A DNA stretch of 60,226 bases. Origin: a virus. The first letter of the stretch is position 1. The number at the start of each line of letters is the position of its first letter. The notes under the pieces were generated by a model. It did not search any database, had not been told where the DNA came from, and saw only the letters and a list, made by a program, of their open reading frames with translations. The DNA lies in the IMG/VR virus record IMGVR_UViG_3300021197_001319, positions 1 to 60,226 of that record; one strand, written 5' to 3'. A program made the position numbers and the translations under genes. Positions 15,826-24,432 of the stretch are shown in pieces.

Positions 15826-16378
15826 GATTATTCTGTATTAATTGATGTATATAGCGGTGACCTGCATCATTTGGGTGTAAGTGATCCGCTATATATTTTG
15901 ACTTGCTTTCCTTATTACTTCCGTCAGCACCCAGCGTGTTAACCATACCCGGCACACAATCAACATGCATATAGCGCAGGTTGTTTAACTTACAAGTAGT
16001 TTCTACAATGTGACGAGGATACCAAGTGTGTACATGTTCCATGTATTCACAGTGTTGATTTACCAGATAATCCTTGCAACTGTCAACTAACGCACTACCA
16101 GACTTCTTGCCCTGCACATAGTTCATATGCTCCCAACGTTCAGCTCTTTTGTTATACCAGCTCTGTCTATTGGGATGAGTCCAGCCAAATATAATAAAAT
16201 CTTTGGGAGTAATTCCTGTGTAAGTTTCACAAAACTTTAGTGCAATATGTGGATTACTAGCACTGCTTTCACTGTGTTGTATAAATTCAAATCCTAGTTG
16301 TTCTGCTACAAGTTCACCATAGCATATAGTTGCTTCCTCGCCTAGACTTACACTACACCCGTATTGATACAATTTCAT
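15806..16378 (-). CDS. SGNH/GDSL-hydrolase-like protein, copy 1
   Basis: A 190-residue protein with the block I motif YGCSVSLGEE near the N-terminus (a Cys-Ser replacing the usual GDS), the mid motif FIIFGWTHPNRQSW, and the C-terminal DHLHPNDAGH block V with Asp and His. This is the order of SGNH hydrolases, which de-acylate or transfer acyl groups on sugars and lipids. It is one of seven such proteins in the window. The ATG starts five bases after a minus-strand late box at 16383-16390, so its mRNA is predicted to be leaderless. Confidence 0.7.
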   Translation of the reverse strand: MKLYQYGCSVSLGEEATICYGELVAEQLGFEFIQHSESSASNPHIALKFCETYTGITPKDFIIFGWTHPNRQSWYNKRAERWEHMNYVQGKKSGSALVDSCKDYLVNQHCEYMEHVHTWYPRHIVETTCKLNNLRYMHVDCVPGMVNTLGADGSNKESKSKYIADHLHPNDAGHRYIHQLIQNNLTLFLP

Positions 16379-16382
16379 TTGG

Positions 16383-16390
16383 TATTTATT
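16383..16390 (-). promoter_or_regulatory. Late promoter box AATAAATA (minus strand), abuts start codon
   Basis: Minus-strand box whose last A is five bases before the ATG of the SGNH-like gene. It forms a divergent pair with the plus-strand box at 16395-16402. Confidence 0.65.
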
Positions 16391-16394
16391 TTCC

Positions 16395-16402
16395 GATAAA
16401 TA
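16395..16402 (+). promoter_or_regulatory. Late promoter box GATAAATA, abuts start codon
   Basis: Plus-strand box with ATG codons at 16402 and 16408. The second lies six bases after the box, where a late transcript would be expected to begin. Confidence 0.65.
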
Positions 16403-16407
16403 TGCAT

Positions 16408-16659
16408 ATGATAAAAAGATTTGACAGAGACAAACTAGTCTCTATACAAGTTTATTACCATATGCCAGATCATGTTCATTTGATTAATGAGTTTATTTGG
16501 CAAACTCAGGACATTATACCGGATTTTCCCCGTAGTGTTAAGTTTATTCGATATTGGCACAAAAACATAGATGCAGTAATACAAGAAGCATATCTGTATC
16601 ATACAAATTATTGGGGCGGTAAGGAATACGTCAACTTGAAGGACGTTTACGAAGTATAA
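16408..16659 (+). CDS. Small conserved-type protein upstream of terminase
   Basis: An 83-residue protein (MIKRFDRDKLVSIQVYYHMP), rich in aromatic residues and His. No family recognised. I choose ATG 16408 because it sits at the expected start of the late transcript; ATG 16402 would add two residues, and the longer in-frame opening upstream runs through the promoter. It ends one base before gp17 begins, so it is probably expressed together with the large terminase. Confidence 0.6.
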   Translation: MIKRFDRDKLVSIQVYYHMPDHVHLINEFIWQTQDIIPDFPRSVKFIRYWHKNIDAVIQEAYLYHTNYWGGKEYVNLKDVYEV

Positions 16660-16660
16660 T

Positions 16661-18226
16661 ATGGCTAAAACATTAGACGGTGTGCTTATAAAAAAGCCAC
16701 ATCAAAAAGAAAACTTTACAGATAAACAATTTACAGAGTTTGCAAAATGTGCAGACCCTGCTACTGGTGTCAAGCATTTTATGAACAATTACTTTAACAT
16801 ACAGCATCCTACTAAAGGACGTATGGTTTACAATGCATATGAATATCAGGACAAACTGTTAGACGTATATCATAACTATCGCTTTAACATCAACATGCTT
16901 CCTAGACAAACAGGCAAGTCAACAACTGCAGCAGGATATTTGCTGTGGTATGCAATGTTTGTGCCAGACAGTGTAATTCTAATTGCAGCACACAAATATG
17001 CTGGTGCGCAGGAGATCATGCAACGTATTCGTTATGCTTATGAACTATGTCCAAACCACATCCGTGCTGGCGTCACAAGTTACAACAAAGGTAGTATTGA
17101 CTTTGATAATGGTTCGCGTATTGTAGCACAAGCAACAACGGACAACACTGGACGAGGCATGTCCATCACACTACTATACTGTGATGAGTTTGCGTTTGTG
17201 CGTCCTAGTATTGCTAGAGAATTTTGGACTAGTATTTCGCCAACACTAGCAACTGGTGGTAAGGCTATTATTACAAGTACACCCAACAGTGATGAAGATC
17301 AATTTGCGCTTATATGGCGTGACGGAAACAAACAATATGATACAGAAGGAAATCCAACTGACATAGGCATTAACGGTTTTAAAACATTTCGTAGTTATTG
17401 GTATGAACATCCAGACAGAGATGATAAATGGAAAGCAGAAGAATTAGGTCGTATTGGTGAAGAACGTTTCCGTCGTGAACATGACTGTGAATTTATTATC
17501 TATGATGAAACACTAATAGACAGTATGGTATTGACTAACTTACGCGGCGAAGATCCCTCATTTAGACACGGTGCTGTACGTTGGTACAAAGAACCAACCA
17601 AGGGAAAAGCATACATTGTAGGACTAGATCCAAGTTTAGGAACAGGCGGTGATCCTGCTGCAATGCAAATATTTGAAATTCCTAGCATGGAACAAGTAGG
17701 AGAATGGAGTCACAACAAAACTCCTATACCACAACAAATTCGTATCCTAATTGAAATTAACAAATACCTTGTTGACAAATGCGGTGACAACAATAGTGTT
17801 TACTATAGTGTTGAAAATAACACAATTGGAGAAGCAGCATTACAAAGTATTTCAGAAGTTGGTGAAGAGAATATACCTGGATACTTCCTCAGCGAGCCCG
17901 GAGGACACGGAAACAGCAAAGTATACAGACGAGGATACAACACTACACACCGTAGTAAACTGGCTATATGTGCAAAGTTTAAAACACTAGTAGAGACTGA
18001 TAAAGTTAAGATCAAAAGCAAGATGCTCATAAGTGAACTTAAAAGTTTTATTGCAAGCGGTAATAGTTACAAAGCCAAGATAGGTGACACTGATGATCTT
18101 GTTATGAGTACAATGCTGGTAATGCGCATGGCACAAACACTGAAAAACTACAATCCCGAACTGCAAAATCATATTCGAGACGGTGATGATTATGACCAAG
18201 AGCCAATGCCTTTTGTTATGATTTAA
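16661..18226 (+). CDS. gp17: Terminase large subunit gp17-like
   Basis: A 521-residue packaging motor protein. The ATPase domain carries Walker A RQTGKST at residues 82-88, Walker B LLYCDE at 171-176 and a coupling motif ITSTPN near 205. The C-terminal nuclease domain starts with the acidic strand YIVGLDPSLGTGGDPAAMQI (about 315-335) and later has GDTDDLVMSTMLV with further acidic residues. gp17 pumps DNA into the prohead and cuts it. It is shorter than T4 gp17 (610), and lacks some of the T4 N- and C-terminal extensions. It starts directly after the small upstream gene. Confidence 0.95.
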   Translation: MAKTLDGVLIKKPHQKENFTDKQFTEFAKCADPATGVKHFMNNYFNIQHPTKGRMVYNAYEYQDKLLDVYHNYRFNINMLPRQTGKSTTAAGYLLWYAMFVPDSVILIAAHKYAGAQEIMQRIRYAYELCPNHIRAGVTSYNKGSIDFDNGSRIVAQATTDNTGRGMSITLLYCDEFAFVRPSIAREFWTSISPTLATGGKAIITSTPNSDEDQFALIWRDGNKQYDTEGNPTDIGINGFKTFRSYWYEHPDRDDKWKAEELGRIGEERFRREHDCEFIIYDETLIDSMVLTNLRGEDPSFRHGAVRWYKEPTKGKAYIVGLDPSLGTGGDPAAMQIFEIPSMEQVGEWSHNKTPIPQQIRILIEINKYLVDKCGDNNSVYYSVENNTIGEAALQSISEVGEENIPGYFLSEPGGHGNSKVYRRGYNTTHRSKLAICAKFKTLVETDKVKIKSKMLISELKSFIASGNSYKAKIGDTDDLVMSTMLVMRMAQTLKNYNPELQNHIRDGDDYDQEPMPFVMI

Positions 18227-18238
18227 ATTTGTCTCTAG

Positions 18239-18246
18239 CATAAATA
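18239..18246 (+). promoter_or_regulatory. Late promoter box CATAAATA, abuts start codon
   Basis: The ATG of the next gene starts six bases after the box, predicting a leaderless late mRNA. Confidence 0.65.
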
Positions 18247-18251
18247 CACAT

Positions 18252-20630
18252 ATGAGAAGCATTAACAACATTGCAGAAGAATTGTTTGATAAGATTCGTA
18301 GTCGTGTGGCTAACATAAAGTTGGGGAACAGTGAAGGCGTAACTACTACAGATTCAAACGAAGCGCGGTTCTTCGAGTTTCAATATAAGCACAGAGATAT
18401 GCCTATAGGCGCAGTAACTATAAGTTTAAACGAAGAAGGATTACTTCAAGTTTACTTCCCAAATAGTATGGTAGAAGATGCAGATAGTAACACTGCAAAT
18501 GCTTGGTATGGATTTTTAAAAGAACTGAGCAGATTCAGTGCAAGAAATATGTTAAACTATGAAGCGCATAATGTAACAAAAGAGAGACTTGATAAGAAAG
18601 ATTATCAGTTTTTAACACAACGTAACCAGGACGAAGTGATGGAAAACAGACTACACGGAACAAGCCAAAAAAGTTTCCTAGAAACAGGAACAGCAAAACT
18701 TATTATTAAACATAAAGGCACAGTAGACGAAACTAAGCAGGGTGCAAGAAGTCGCAACATCAGTGCTATCTACATTGAGAACAGTGAAGGCGAACGCTTC
18801 AAGTTTGCTAACAACTATCTACCTGGTGCAAGAGCAATGGCAAGACATGTGTCAAATGAAGGACACACCCGTGATGATCGCGGCATGCACATTGTTGAGA
18901 TTATGAAAGAAATGACAGATCTTAAAACATTTGTGCGTAGTGTAAAGCGTGAAGAGTATGTAAATGAAGATGCGCAGGAAGTTATTGATGCCGCAACTGA
19001 TAGATACTATGGCTTGAAAGATACACTGAAAGCAATTAGCAGTGCTAAAGGCTACGGCGACTACTTTGAAAACTGGGTACCTGGCGCAGTTGAAGTAGAC
19101 GAAAATGACATCGAAGATCTAAAACAAAAACTAACTCGTGAAGTATATGATGACAGACTCACAGATAGTTTACCTAGTGTGAGAAAAGCAATGGATCATA
19201 AAGCAAACATGGAAGCAAAGAAAGACGATGAAGAGGATTTAGATGCCCCAATTAAACCTTACTTTGATAAATCAATTGATCCTGCAGAGCCAAAAGAGAT
19301 TGAAAAGCAAACAGCAAATCTTGCTAAAGGTGCTCAGTCACTGAATGACATTGCAGACAGTAATGATAACATTGAAGTCTATAACAACGAAGCAGATATT
19401 GCTGAACTTAAAAATTACATGCAGTTTATGAAGAACAGCGATATGGAAGTAGGCAAAAAGAATCGCAGTATTCTAGTTGCCATTATGAAATACCTAGCAA
19501 ACAATATGACTAATGATGCTGCAGCAAACAGTGCAAGTGAAATTGAACTTAGCGATCCAGCACAACAAGCAGTAGCACTTAAACTTGCAAAGAAGTATTT
19601 ACAGAATAAGATAGAGGTTCTACAGCCTAAGGCTAAGAAAGATCTATATGGTAAAGACAAAACTGAAGATACTACATTTGAAGCATATGCACAGCGTATG
19701 GATATGATTGCAGAAGGCACATGGAGTTTGCCAGAAAATGAAGCAGAAGCAATGAAACTTGCAGCAATGATGGGCCAGCCTATTGCACTTGGTGATGGCG
19801 GTGATGATGCTGCAAATGCACTGGGCGGACTATTAGGTGATGATGAATTGTTTGATGACCTAGGTGTAGCAGGTGACAAAGATCCAGAAGGTGATGCCCG
19901 TCCAATTATCATAGGCTGGTTAATGGATCATGTAGATGACTATGATCAGAAGTTCCAAGAAACAATGAAGATGGCACTGGCTAAAATTCGTGCAGATGGC
20001 AATGACAGTGAAATGGTTATTCCAAGAACATTTGGTGCACAACAGGATCGCGCATACAACACAAGTAGTACACAGGGCGAGCGTATGGGCAGTAATGCAG
20101 ACGATGTAAAAGCCAATGAAGCAGAGATTGACGAAGATCCAAACGAAGGCAACGAATTCTCAGGCGCACTAGCACAGGCTAAAGAAGAAGGCAAAGATGA
20201 ATTTGAAGTTGATGGCAAAAAGTACAAAGTAAAAGAAGCAGAAGTTGAAGAAGGTCGCATGAGTGATCTAGCACAAGAGATTGATGAAGTTATTGCAGAC
20301 ATGGAAGCAGATATGGAACTATTCCCATTTACTAATGAATTCCGAAATGAAGTAATGAAGTCATATAATATTAAAGCAGCACTTGAAAAGGTACTACCAG
20401 ACTATGTTGCAGGATCTAAGATTAGAAAACTAGTAGGCGAAACAGTTGAAGAAGTTCAGGAAGTAGACGAAGTGGCGGAAAGCATTGCAAAGATGAAAGC
20501 AATGGCAGGCGTAGGGTCAACAGCGAAGAGCAACCACGGCATACACGAAGGCGAAGAAGGCTATCAAATAACACCAAGAAGTATTGTAGCAAGAGAAATG
20601 CGTAAACTACAGGATATTGAACGAGGCTAA
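18252..20630 (+). CDS. Large conserved virion-type protein, unknown function
   Basis: A 792-residue acidic protein starting MRSINNIAEELFDKIRSR. The first 240 residues look globular (alpha/beta, including FFEFQYKHRDMPIGAVTISL). The rest is mostly charged helical and low-complexity sequence rich in Glu, Asp, Lys and Ala, ending with PRSIVAREMRKLQDIERG. Large proteins with this start occur downstream of terminase in marine T4-like phages and are usually labelled structural or hypothetical. Late promoter and a terminator right after it make it a single-gene transcript. Function unknown. Confidence 0.7.
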   Translation: MRSINNIAEELFDKIRSRVANIKLGNSEGVTTTDSNEARFFEFQYKHRDMPIGAVTISLNEEGLLQVYFPNSMVEDADSNTANAWYGFLKELSRFSARNMLNYEAHNVTKERLDKKDYQFLTQRNQDEVMENRLHGTSQKSFLETGTAKLIIKHKGTVDETKQGARSRNISAIYIENSEGERFKFANNYLPGARAMARHVSNEGHTRDDRGMHIVEIMKEMTDLKTFVRSVKREEYVNEDAQEVIDAATDRYYGLKDTLKAISSAKGYGDYFENWVPGAVEVDENDIEDLKQKLTREVYDDRLTDSLPSVRKAMDHKANMEAKKDDEEDLDAPIKPYFDKSIDPAEPKEIEKQTANLAKGAQSLNDIADSNDNIEVYNNEADIAELKNYMQFMKNSDMEVGKKNRSILVAIMKYLANNMTNDAAANSASEIELSDPAQQAVALKLAKKYLQNKIEVLQPKAKKDLYGKDKTEDTTFEAYAQRMDMIAEGTWSLPENEAEAMKLAAMMGQPIALGDGGDDAANALGGLLGDDELFDDLGVAGDKDPEGDARPIIIGWLMDHVDDYDQKFQETMKMALAKIRADGNDSEMVIPRTFGAQQDRAYNTSSTQGERMGSNADDVKANEAEIDEDPNEGNEFSGALAQAKEEGKDEFEVDGKKYKVKEAEVEEGRMSDLAQEIDEVIADMEADMELFPFTNEFRNEVMKSYNIKAALEKVLPDYVAGSKIRKLVGETVEEVQEVDEVAESIAKMKAMAGVGSTAKSNHGIHEGEEGYQITPRSIVAREMRKLQDIERG

Positions 20631-20650
20631 TAATAATTAAAAAATAAGAA

Positions 20651-20677
20651 AAGCGGTGCTAGGCACTGCTTTTTTTT
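20651..20677 (+). terminator. Rho-independent terminator
   Basis: Nine-pair stem (AAGCGGTGC with GCACTGCTT, one G-U pair), three-base loop and eight T residues. The T run also provides the start of the -35 box of the next promoter. Confidence 0.9.
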
Positions 20678-20704
20678 GACTTCATAGCCACAAACATATA
20701 TAAT
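20676..20704 (+). promoter_or_regulatory. Consensus sigma70-type promoter, abuts start codon
   Basis: TTGACT (20676-20681), 17-base spacer, TATAAT (20699-20704). The ATG at 20711 lies seven bases after the -10 box, so transcription should start at or beside the start codon. Confidence 0.85.
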
Positions 20705-20710
20705 AGCATA

Positions 20711-21793
20711 ATGTTCTTTTACTTAGGAAAAACCTTTCAAGATAATCTACCCGTTCATACCCAGTTAGATAATGGTCTGTGTCTGAGTACAGACCCTGGC
20801 TGGCAAAACTACGACAACGTAATATACAAAGGACTGTCAGTAAACTACTGTAAGTTTATATGTGATAAAGAACTTGTTAAAATAGAGCATGACGCAACAC
20901 GCGGATTTCCGTTATACTATGATGATGATGGAATTACTAATCTAGAAAAATTACCTAATCAACTATGGGCTAGTCAAACTAACGTTCAAGTTGACGGTAG
21001 GATGCAGATTACTAGTGATCACAATAAAATTGTATTTCAAAAACAGGATATTACAGACAGCAAAATTGTTGATGCTATACACCACAGGCTATGCAATCAC
21101 TTTGAGGAATTTGTAAAAACAAACAAACTTCCTATTAAGGTATTTCTTAGTGGGGGTATAGATAGTTTGTTGATGTGGGCATACCTAGACCACTATACCA
21201 AGGACTATGAACTAGTTGACTATGAGTACTTAAAGTACGACGAGTTTTATGTTACAAATCAAAAATATATTGTACAAAATTATTGGGCATATAGGCAAAT
21301 ACATTACTGGAACGAGCCCTGTGTACTAGTATCAGGAGGACACGGAGACGAGTATCTAATGCGAGGTCCTTATACTAGTAGTAAACTACTTGCAAGCATG
21401 GGTATAGACATACTAGCAGAAGTTAAACCTGAACATTACATGTATATGTACCTTAATAAACCGGACAATATAAAGACTATAGAAAACAGTGTATCAACTA
21501 TCAAATCGGATTGTCATACACAAATACTAGACTGGTTAGCAAACGATCATCAACACTGGCATTTAGGTGAGACACTTACCTTTACGCCATACAAAGACTT
21601 AGAGATACTACGTTTAGCAATGCAAAGTAGTCCAGAACAACTACTAGCACAAGCAATAGATGCAAGTGTATCAAAAGAACTTGTGCGTAAACTGGATCCT
21701 CGTAAGTTAGATTTACTAGCAAAATACAAAAATGAAAGTGGTCCAGATTGTGGATGCATAGTTCACAAAATACGAAAAAACTTATTGACATGA
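20711..21793 (+). CDS. Asparagine-synthetase-like ATP-pyrophosphatase lacking the glutaminase cysteine
   Basis: A 360-residue protein. The PP-loop VFLSGGIDS (residues 144-152) and VSGGHGDEYLMRGP (207-220) match the AMP-forming synthetase domain of asparagine synthetase B, including the acidic G(D/A)E region. TPYKDLEILRLAMQ resembles the PFLD..(L/I)...A segment further on. The N-terminal 110 residues resemble a remnant of the Ntn-type glutaminase domain (HDATRGFPLYYDD resembles the D..G..PLYY region), but there is no Cys at position 2. It should activate a carboxylate with ATP and join it to ammonia or an amine, as in beta-lactam synthetase or lasso cyclase relatives. Substrate unknown. A host-type promoter stands immediately upstream. 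Confidence 0.75.
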   Translation: MFFYLGKTFQDNLPVHTQLDNGLCLSTDPGWQNYDNVIYKGLSVNYCKFICDKELVKIEHDATRGFPLYYDDDGITNLEKLPNQLWASQTNVQVDGRMQITSDHNKIVFQKQDITDSKIVDAIHHRLCNHFEEFVKTNKLPIKVFLSGGIDSLLMWAYLDHYTKDYELVDYEYLKYDEFYVTNQKYIVQNYWAYRQIHYWNEPCVLVSGGHGDEYLMRGPYTSSKLLASMGIDILAEVKPEHYMYMYLNKPDNIKTIENSVSTIKSDCHTQILDWLANDHQHWHLGETLTFTPYKDLEILRLAMQSSPEQLLAQAIDASVSKELVRKLDPRKLDLLAKYKNESGPDCGCIVHKIRKNLLT

Positions 21794-21813
21794 TAAATAA
21801 AAGCGCATATACT
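21785..21813 (+). promoter_or_regulatory. Sigma70-type promoter for gp32 with dyad
   Basis: TTGACA (21785-21790) overlaps the end of the AsnB-like gene; a 17-base spacer leads to TATACT (21808-21813). A perfect eight-base dyad, ATACTATA with TATAGTAT (21809-21816 and 21823-21830), covers the -10 and predicted start region and may be an operator. Confidence 0.75.
21792..21799 (+). promoter_or_regulatory. Late-type box GATAAATA inside gp32 promoter
   Basis: Lies in the spacer of the sigma70-type promoter, so gp32 may be read both early and late from overlapping promoters. Confidence 0.45.
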
Positions 21814-21835
21814 ATACAATATTATAGTATGTGAA

Positions 21836-21867
21836 TAGGCACATACAAGGCTAAAATATAGGCACAT
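21836..21867 (+). repeat. TAGGCACAT leader motif, two copies
   Basis: The nine-base motif occurs at 21836-21844 and 21859-21867 in the gp32 leader and once more at 26076-26084 in the uvsX leader. It is close to the AAGGAG site, so a role in translation control is possible. Confidence 0.5.
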
Positions 21868-21881
21868 TTAAGGAGAAAATA

Positions 21882-22874
21882 ATGGCAACATCTTTGGCAG
21901 AAATTAGAGCAAAACTAAAATCACAAGAATCACGCAGTGAGCGTACAGGCGGCGGCGACAACGCAATCTTCCCACATTGGAATATACCAGAAGGTACAAC
22001 GACAGCAGTTCGATTCCTTCCGGATAACGATCCTAACAACACATTCTTTTGGGCTGAAAGGCTTATGATTCGTTTACCATTTAATGGTATTAAGAATGAT
22101 ATGAATAGCAAGCCAGTGGTAGTACAAGTACCATGTGTTGAGATGTGGAATGAGACCTGTCCAATCCTAACTGAAGTGCGTGGTTGGTTCAAAGATTCCA
22201 GTCTAGAGGAAATGGGTCGCAAGTATTGGAAGAAGCGTAGTTATATCTTCCAGGGCTTTGTGACTGAGAATACTCTACAAGAAGACGCACCTGCTAATCC
22301 AATTCGCAGGTTTGTAATCTCACCAAGTATCTTTAACTTGATTAAGGATGCACTTATGGATCCGGATATCCAGGAAATGCCCACAGATTACACACAGGGT
22401 TTGGACTTCCGTATTACAAAAACTACTAAAGGACAGTATGCAGACTATAGCACAAGTAAGTGGGCTCGCAAAGAGACTGCTCTTACTGAGGCACAAATGG
22501 CTGCTATTGAGACACATGGTCTTAATACACTGTCTGACTATCTTCCTAAAAAACCTACTGAAGTAGAATTGCAGTGCATTAAAGAGATGTTCGAAGCAAG
22601 TGTAGATGGACAGCCCTATGACGTTGAGCGTTGGGGGCAGTATTACCGTCCATATGGAGTTGACGCTCCTGCAGGATCCTCATCCTCAAGTACGTCTACT
22701 GCAACAGCGGCAACGCCAGCAACACCTGCTCCGGCAGCAACTCCAACACCTGTAGCAGAGGCTCCTGTTCCTGCACCACAAACTGAAACTGTGGCAGCAC
22801 CAGCGGCAGCACCTGAAGGTGAAAGCAAGCGGGCAGAAGACATCCTAGCGATGATCCGTAACCGCCAATCATAA
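21882..22874 (+). CDS. gp32: Single-stranded DNA-binding protein gp32-like
   Basis: A 330-residue protein. The N-terminus (SLAEIRAKLKSQESR) is the basic cooperativity region, followed by FPHWNIPEGTTTAVRFLPDND and the OB-fold core, as in cyanophage gp32. Two Cys in VPCVEMWNETCPI mark the remnant of the zinc site; not all T4 zinc ligands are obvious. Residues about 262-310 form an Ala/Pro/Thr-rich linker, ending in a short acidic-then-helical tip EGESKRAEDILAMIRNRQS. gp32 coats ssDNA in replication, recombination and repair. Leader with AAGGAG before the ATG; a hairpin follows the stop. Confidence 0.93.
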   Translation: MATSLAEIRAKLKSQESRSERTGGGDNAIFPHWNIPEGTTTAVRFLPDNDPNNTFFWAERLMIRLPFNGIKNDMNSKPVVVQVPCVEMWNETCPILTEVRGWFKDSSLEEMGRKYWKKRSYIFQGFVTENTLQEDAPANPIRRFVISPSIFNLIKDALMDPDIQEMPTDYTQGLDFRITKTTKGQYADYSTSKWARKETALTEAQMAAIETHGLNTLSDYLPKKPTEVELQCIKEMFEASVDGQPYDVERWGQYYRPYGVDAPAGSSSSSTSTATAATPATPAPAATPTPVAEAPVPAPQTETVAAPAAAPEGESKRAEDILAMIRNRQS

Positions 22875-22880
22875 GGCACA

Positions 22881-22910
22881 GAGGGCGGCAGCAATGTCGC
22901 CCTCATTCTT
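22881..22910 (+). terminator. Possible terminator after gp32
   Basis: Seven-pair stem GAGGGCG with CGCCCTC, ten-base loop, then ATTCTT. The T run is weak, so termination may be partial; it lies between gp32 and the sulfotransferase-like gene. Confidence 0.55.
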
Positions 22911-22912
22911 AG

Positions 22913-23479
22913 ATGATACATTACAATAAAGAATTAGTATATCCGAGACTATGTACAGTTATTGAATTACCTGTGCATAGTTTCGTGTATCCTATTTTTA
23001 AGAATGCTAGTAGTAGCATTGAAGAATTAGGCGTTGCTACACATATTGTAAACAAAAATTTTAATAAGACCACACAAAATATTACAGTCTACTGGCGCGA
23101 AGCACAAAAAAGATTCAACAGTGGAGTAAATACATTTTTACAACATAATAGCAATTTAGACGAAGATACACTAGTATACCTTATAGAGCGTGGCGAACTT
23201 GTTAACAGACATTTTATGCCACAGTATATGTGGTTGTGCCATTTATATAAAAGTTATACTGGATTAATCAACATACAAAGTTTAGACGATCTTAAAATTA
23301 ACGTACACAAGAATGCCAGCACTAGATACTATGATTTCATTGCACCATCACACTGGATAGATTTAGATAACACAATTTTCAATTATTTTGCAAATACCAC
23401 AACTAGCATATCTGAAATTAACAAATACATACAAGATAAACACAAGGTTCTATATAAAAAATGCATTGCCCAAGAATAG
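22913..23479 (+). CDS. Sulfotransferase-like protein
   Basis: A 188-residue protein. HSFVYPIFKNASSSIEEL (residues 22-39) matches the 5'-phosphosulfate loop of carbohydrate sulfotransferases in viruses and bacteria (P..KNA.(S/T)S). WREAQKRFNSGVNTFLQ resembles the 3'-phosphate block (R-D/E-x-x-x-R-F-x-S-G-V). RHFMPQYMWLC follows, as in related phage proteins. It would transfer sulfate from PAPS to a glycan or small molecule. It overlaps the downstream radical SAM gene by 19 bases. Motif-level call; no known substrate. Confidence 0.6.
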   Translation: MIHYNKELVYPRLCTVIELPVHSFVYPIFKNASSSIEELGVATHIVNKNFNKTTQNITVYWREAQKRFNSGVNTFLQHNSNLDEDTLVYLIERGELVNRHFMPQYMWLCHLYKSYTGLINIQSLDDLKINVHKNASTRYYDFIAPSHWIDLDNTIFNYFANTTTSISEINKYIQDKHKVLYKKCIAQE

Positions 23480-24432
23480 GTCACTACGCAAGACTTAATA
23501 GTAACGGTACTATTGGGTGCTGTGGACATATGGTTGATGCACAAGAATATGCAACATTTAGACAAATGGAAAACAGTGCCTGGCAGCAATGGCTAAAGTG
23601 GCAAATGGAACAAGAAGGTAAGTGGCCCAAGGAATGTGTGCGTTGTAAACAAACAGAAGAACTTAATGGTACAAGTATAAGACTTAACAGTATAAAACGC
23701 GATAAAATATTGCGTAAGTTTGATGAAAAATATCTACAACTAGGTGGAACACTGGACAATTATTGCAATAGTGCTTGTGTTACCTGCAGTCCTAACCTAA
23801 GCACTAAAATAGGCAACCTTAAGAAACAACTTGTAGTAAAAGATAACTATGAACTTTATAAAACACTGCCATTGGATAGAGTAGTTGAAATAGACATCAA
23901 TGGTGGAGAGCCAAGCATAAGCAAAAACTATGGTGATCTTTTAAGTAATCTTCCTAGTAGTGTACGCATTGTGCGCATTAATACAAATGCGTGTGTAAGA
24001 ATTAAACAAGTACGGCAGTTGTTAGATAAGGATGTAGCAGTAATAGTTACTGTTAGTTTTGATGGCATTGGACCTGTGCATGATTATGTCAGGTATCCTG
24101 TTAAATGGCAACAGTTTGAAAATAACTTGTTATACTACAAGGAACTAGCAACACAGTATAACAAGTTAACACTTGACACATGGACTACTGTAAGTTGTCT
24201 CAATGTACAACAACTTGAGTTACTACAAAAATACTGCCTGGATTTGGGTATACGACATGAGTTTGCATTTTTGAACAAGCCTGAACCTCTTAATGTTAAG
24301 TATACAAATTGGTTCACTAAAGAAGTTGATATGGCGGGTGTGGCAACTCACAGGGATAACACACAAGAACTAGAGGCTTTTCTTGGATTAGAGGAAGCAT
24401 GTAGGAACGATATAGAAAGATTTTGGGTATGA
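23461..24432 (+). CDS. Radical SAM protein with extra Cys domains, copy 1
   Basis: A 323-residue protein. CX3CX2C at C102, C106 and C109 binds the radical SAM [4Fe-4S] cluster, and GGEP at 148-151 contacts SAM. Before the core there is an N-terminal Cys-containing segment (GHYARLNSNGTIGCCGHM and ECVRCKQTEE), as in phage radical SAM proteins of the twitch/SPASM type. Such enzymes make radicals for peptide or sugar modification. The start overlaps the sulfotransferase-like gene and the stop overlaps the SDR start (ATGA), so the three are coupled. Substrate unknown. Confidence 0.85.
   Translation: MHCPRIGHYARLNSNGTIGCCGHMVDAQEYATFRQMENSAWQQWLKWQMEQEGKWPKECVRCKQTEELNGTSIRLNSIKRDKILRKFDEKYLQLGGTLDNYCNSACVTCSPNLSTKIGNLKKQLVVKDNYELYKTLPLDRVVEIDINGGEPSISKNYGDLLSNLPSSVRIVRINTNACVRIKQVRQLLDKDVAVIVTVSFDGIGPVHDYVRYPVKWQQFENNLLYYKELATQYNKLTLDTWTTVSCLNVQQLELLQKYCLDLGIRHEFAFLNKPEPLNVKYTNWFTKEVDMAGVATHRDNTQELEAFLGLEEACRNDIERFWV

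Noticed and set aside
19415-20302. Minus-strand frames of 165 and 118 codons opposite the large virion-type gene
   Set aside because: Ser/Ala/Leu-rich shadows of an acidic coding strand with no start signals or recognisable motifs.
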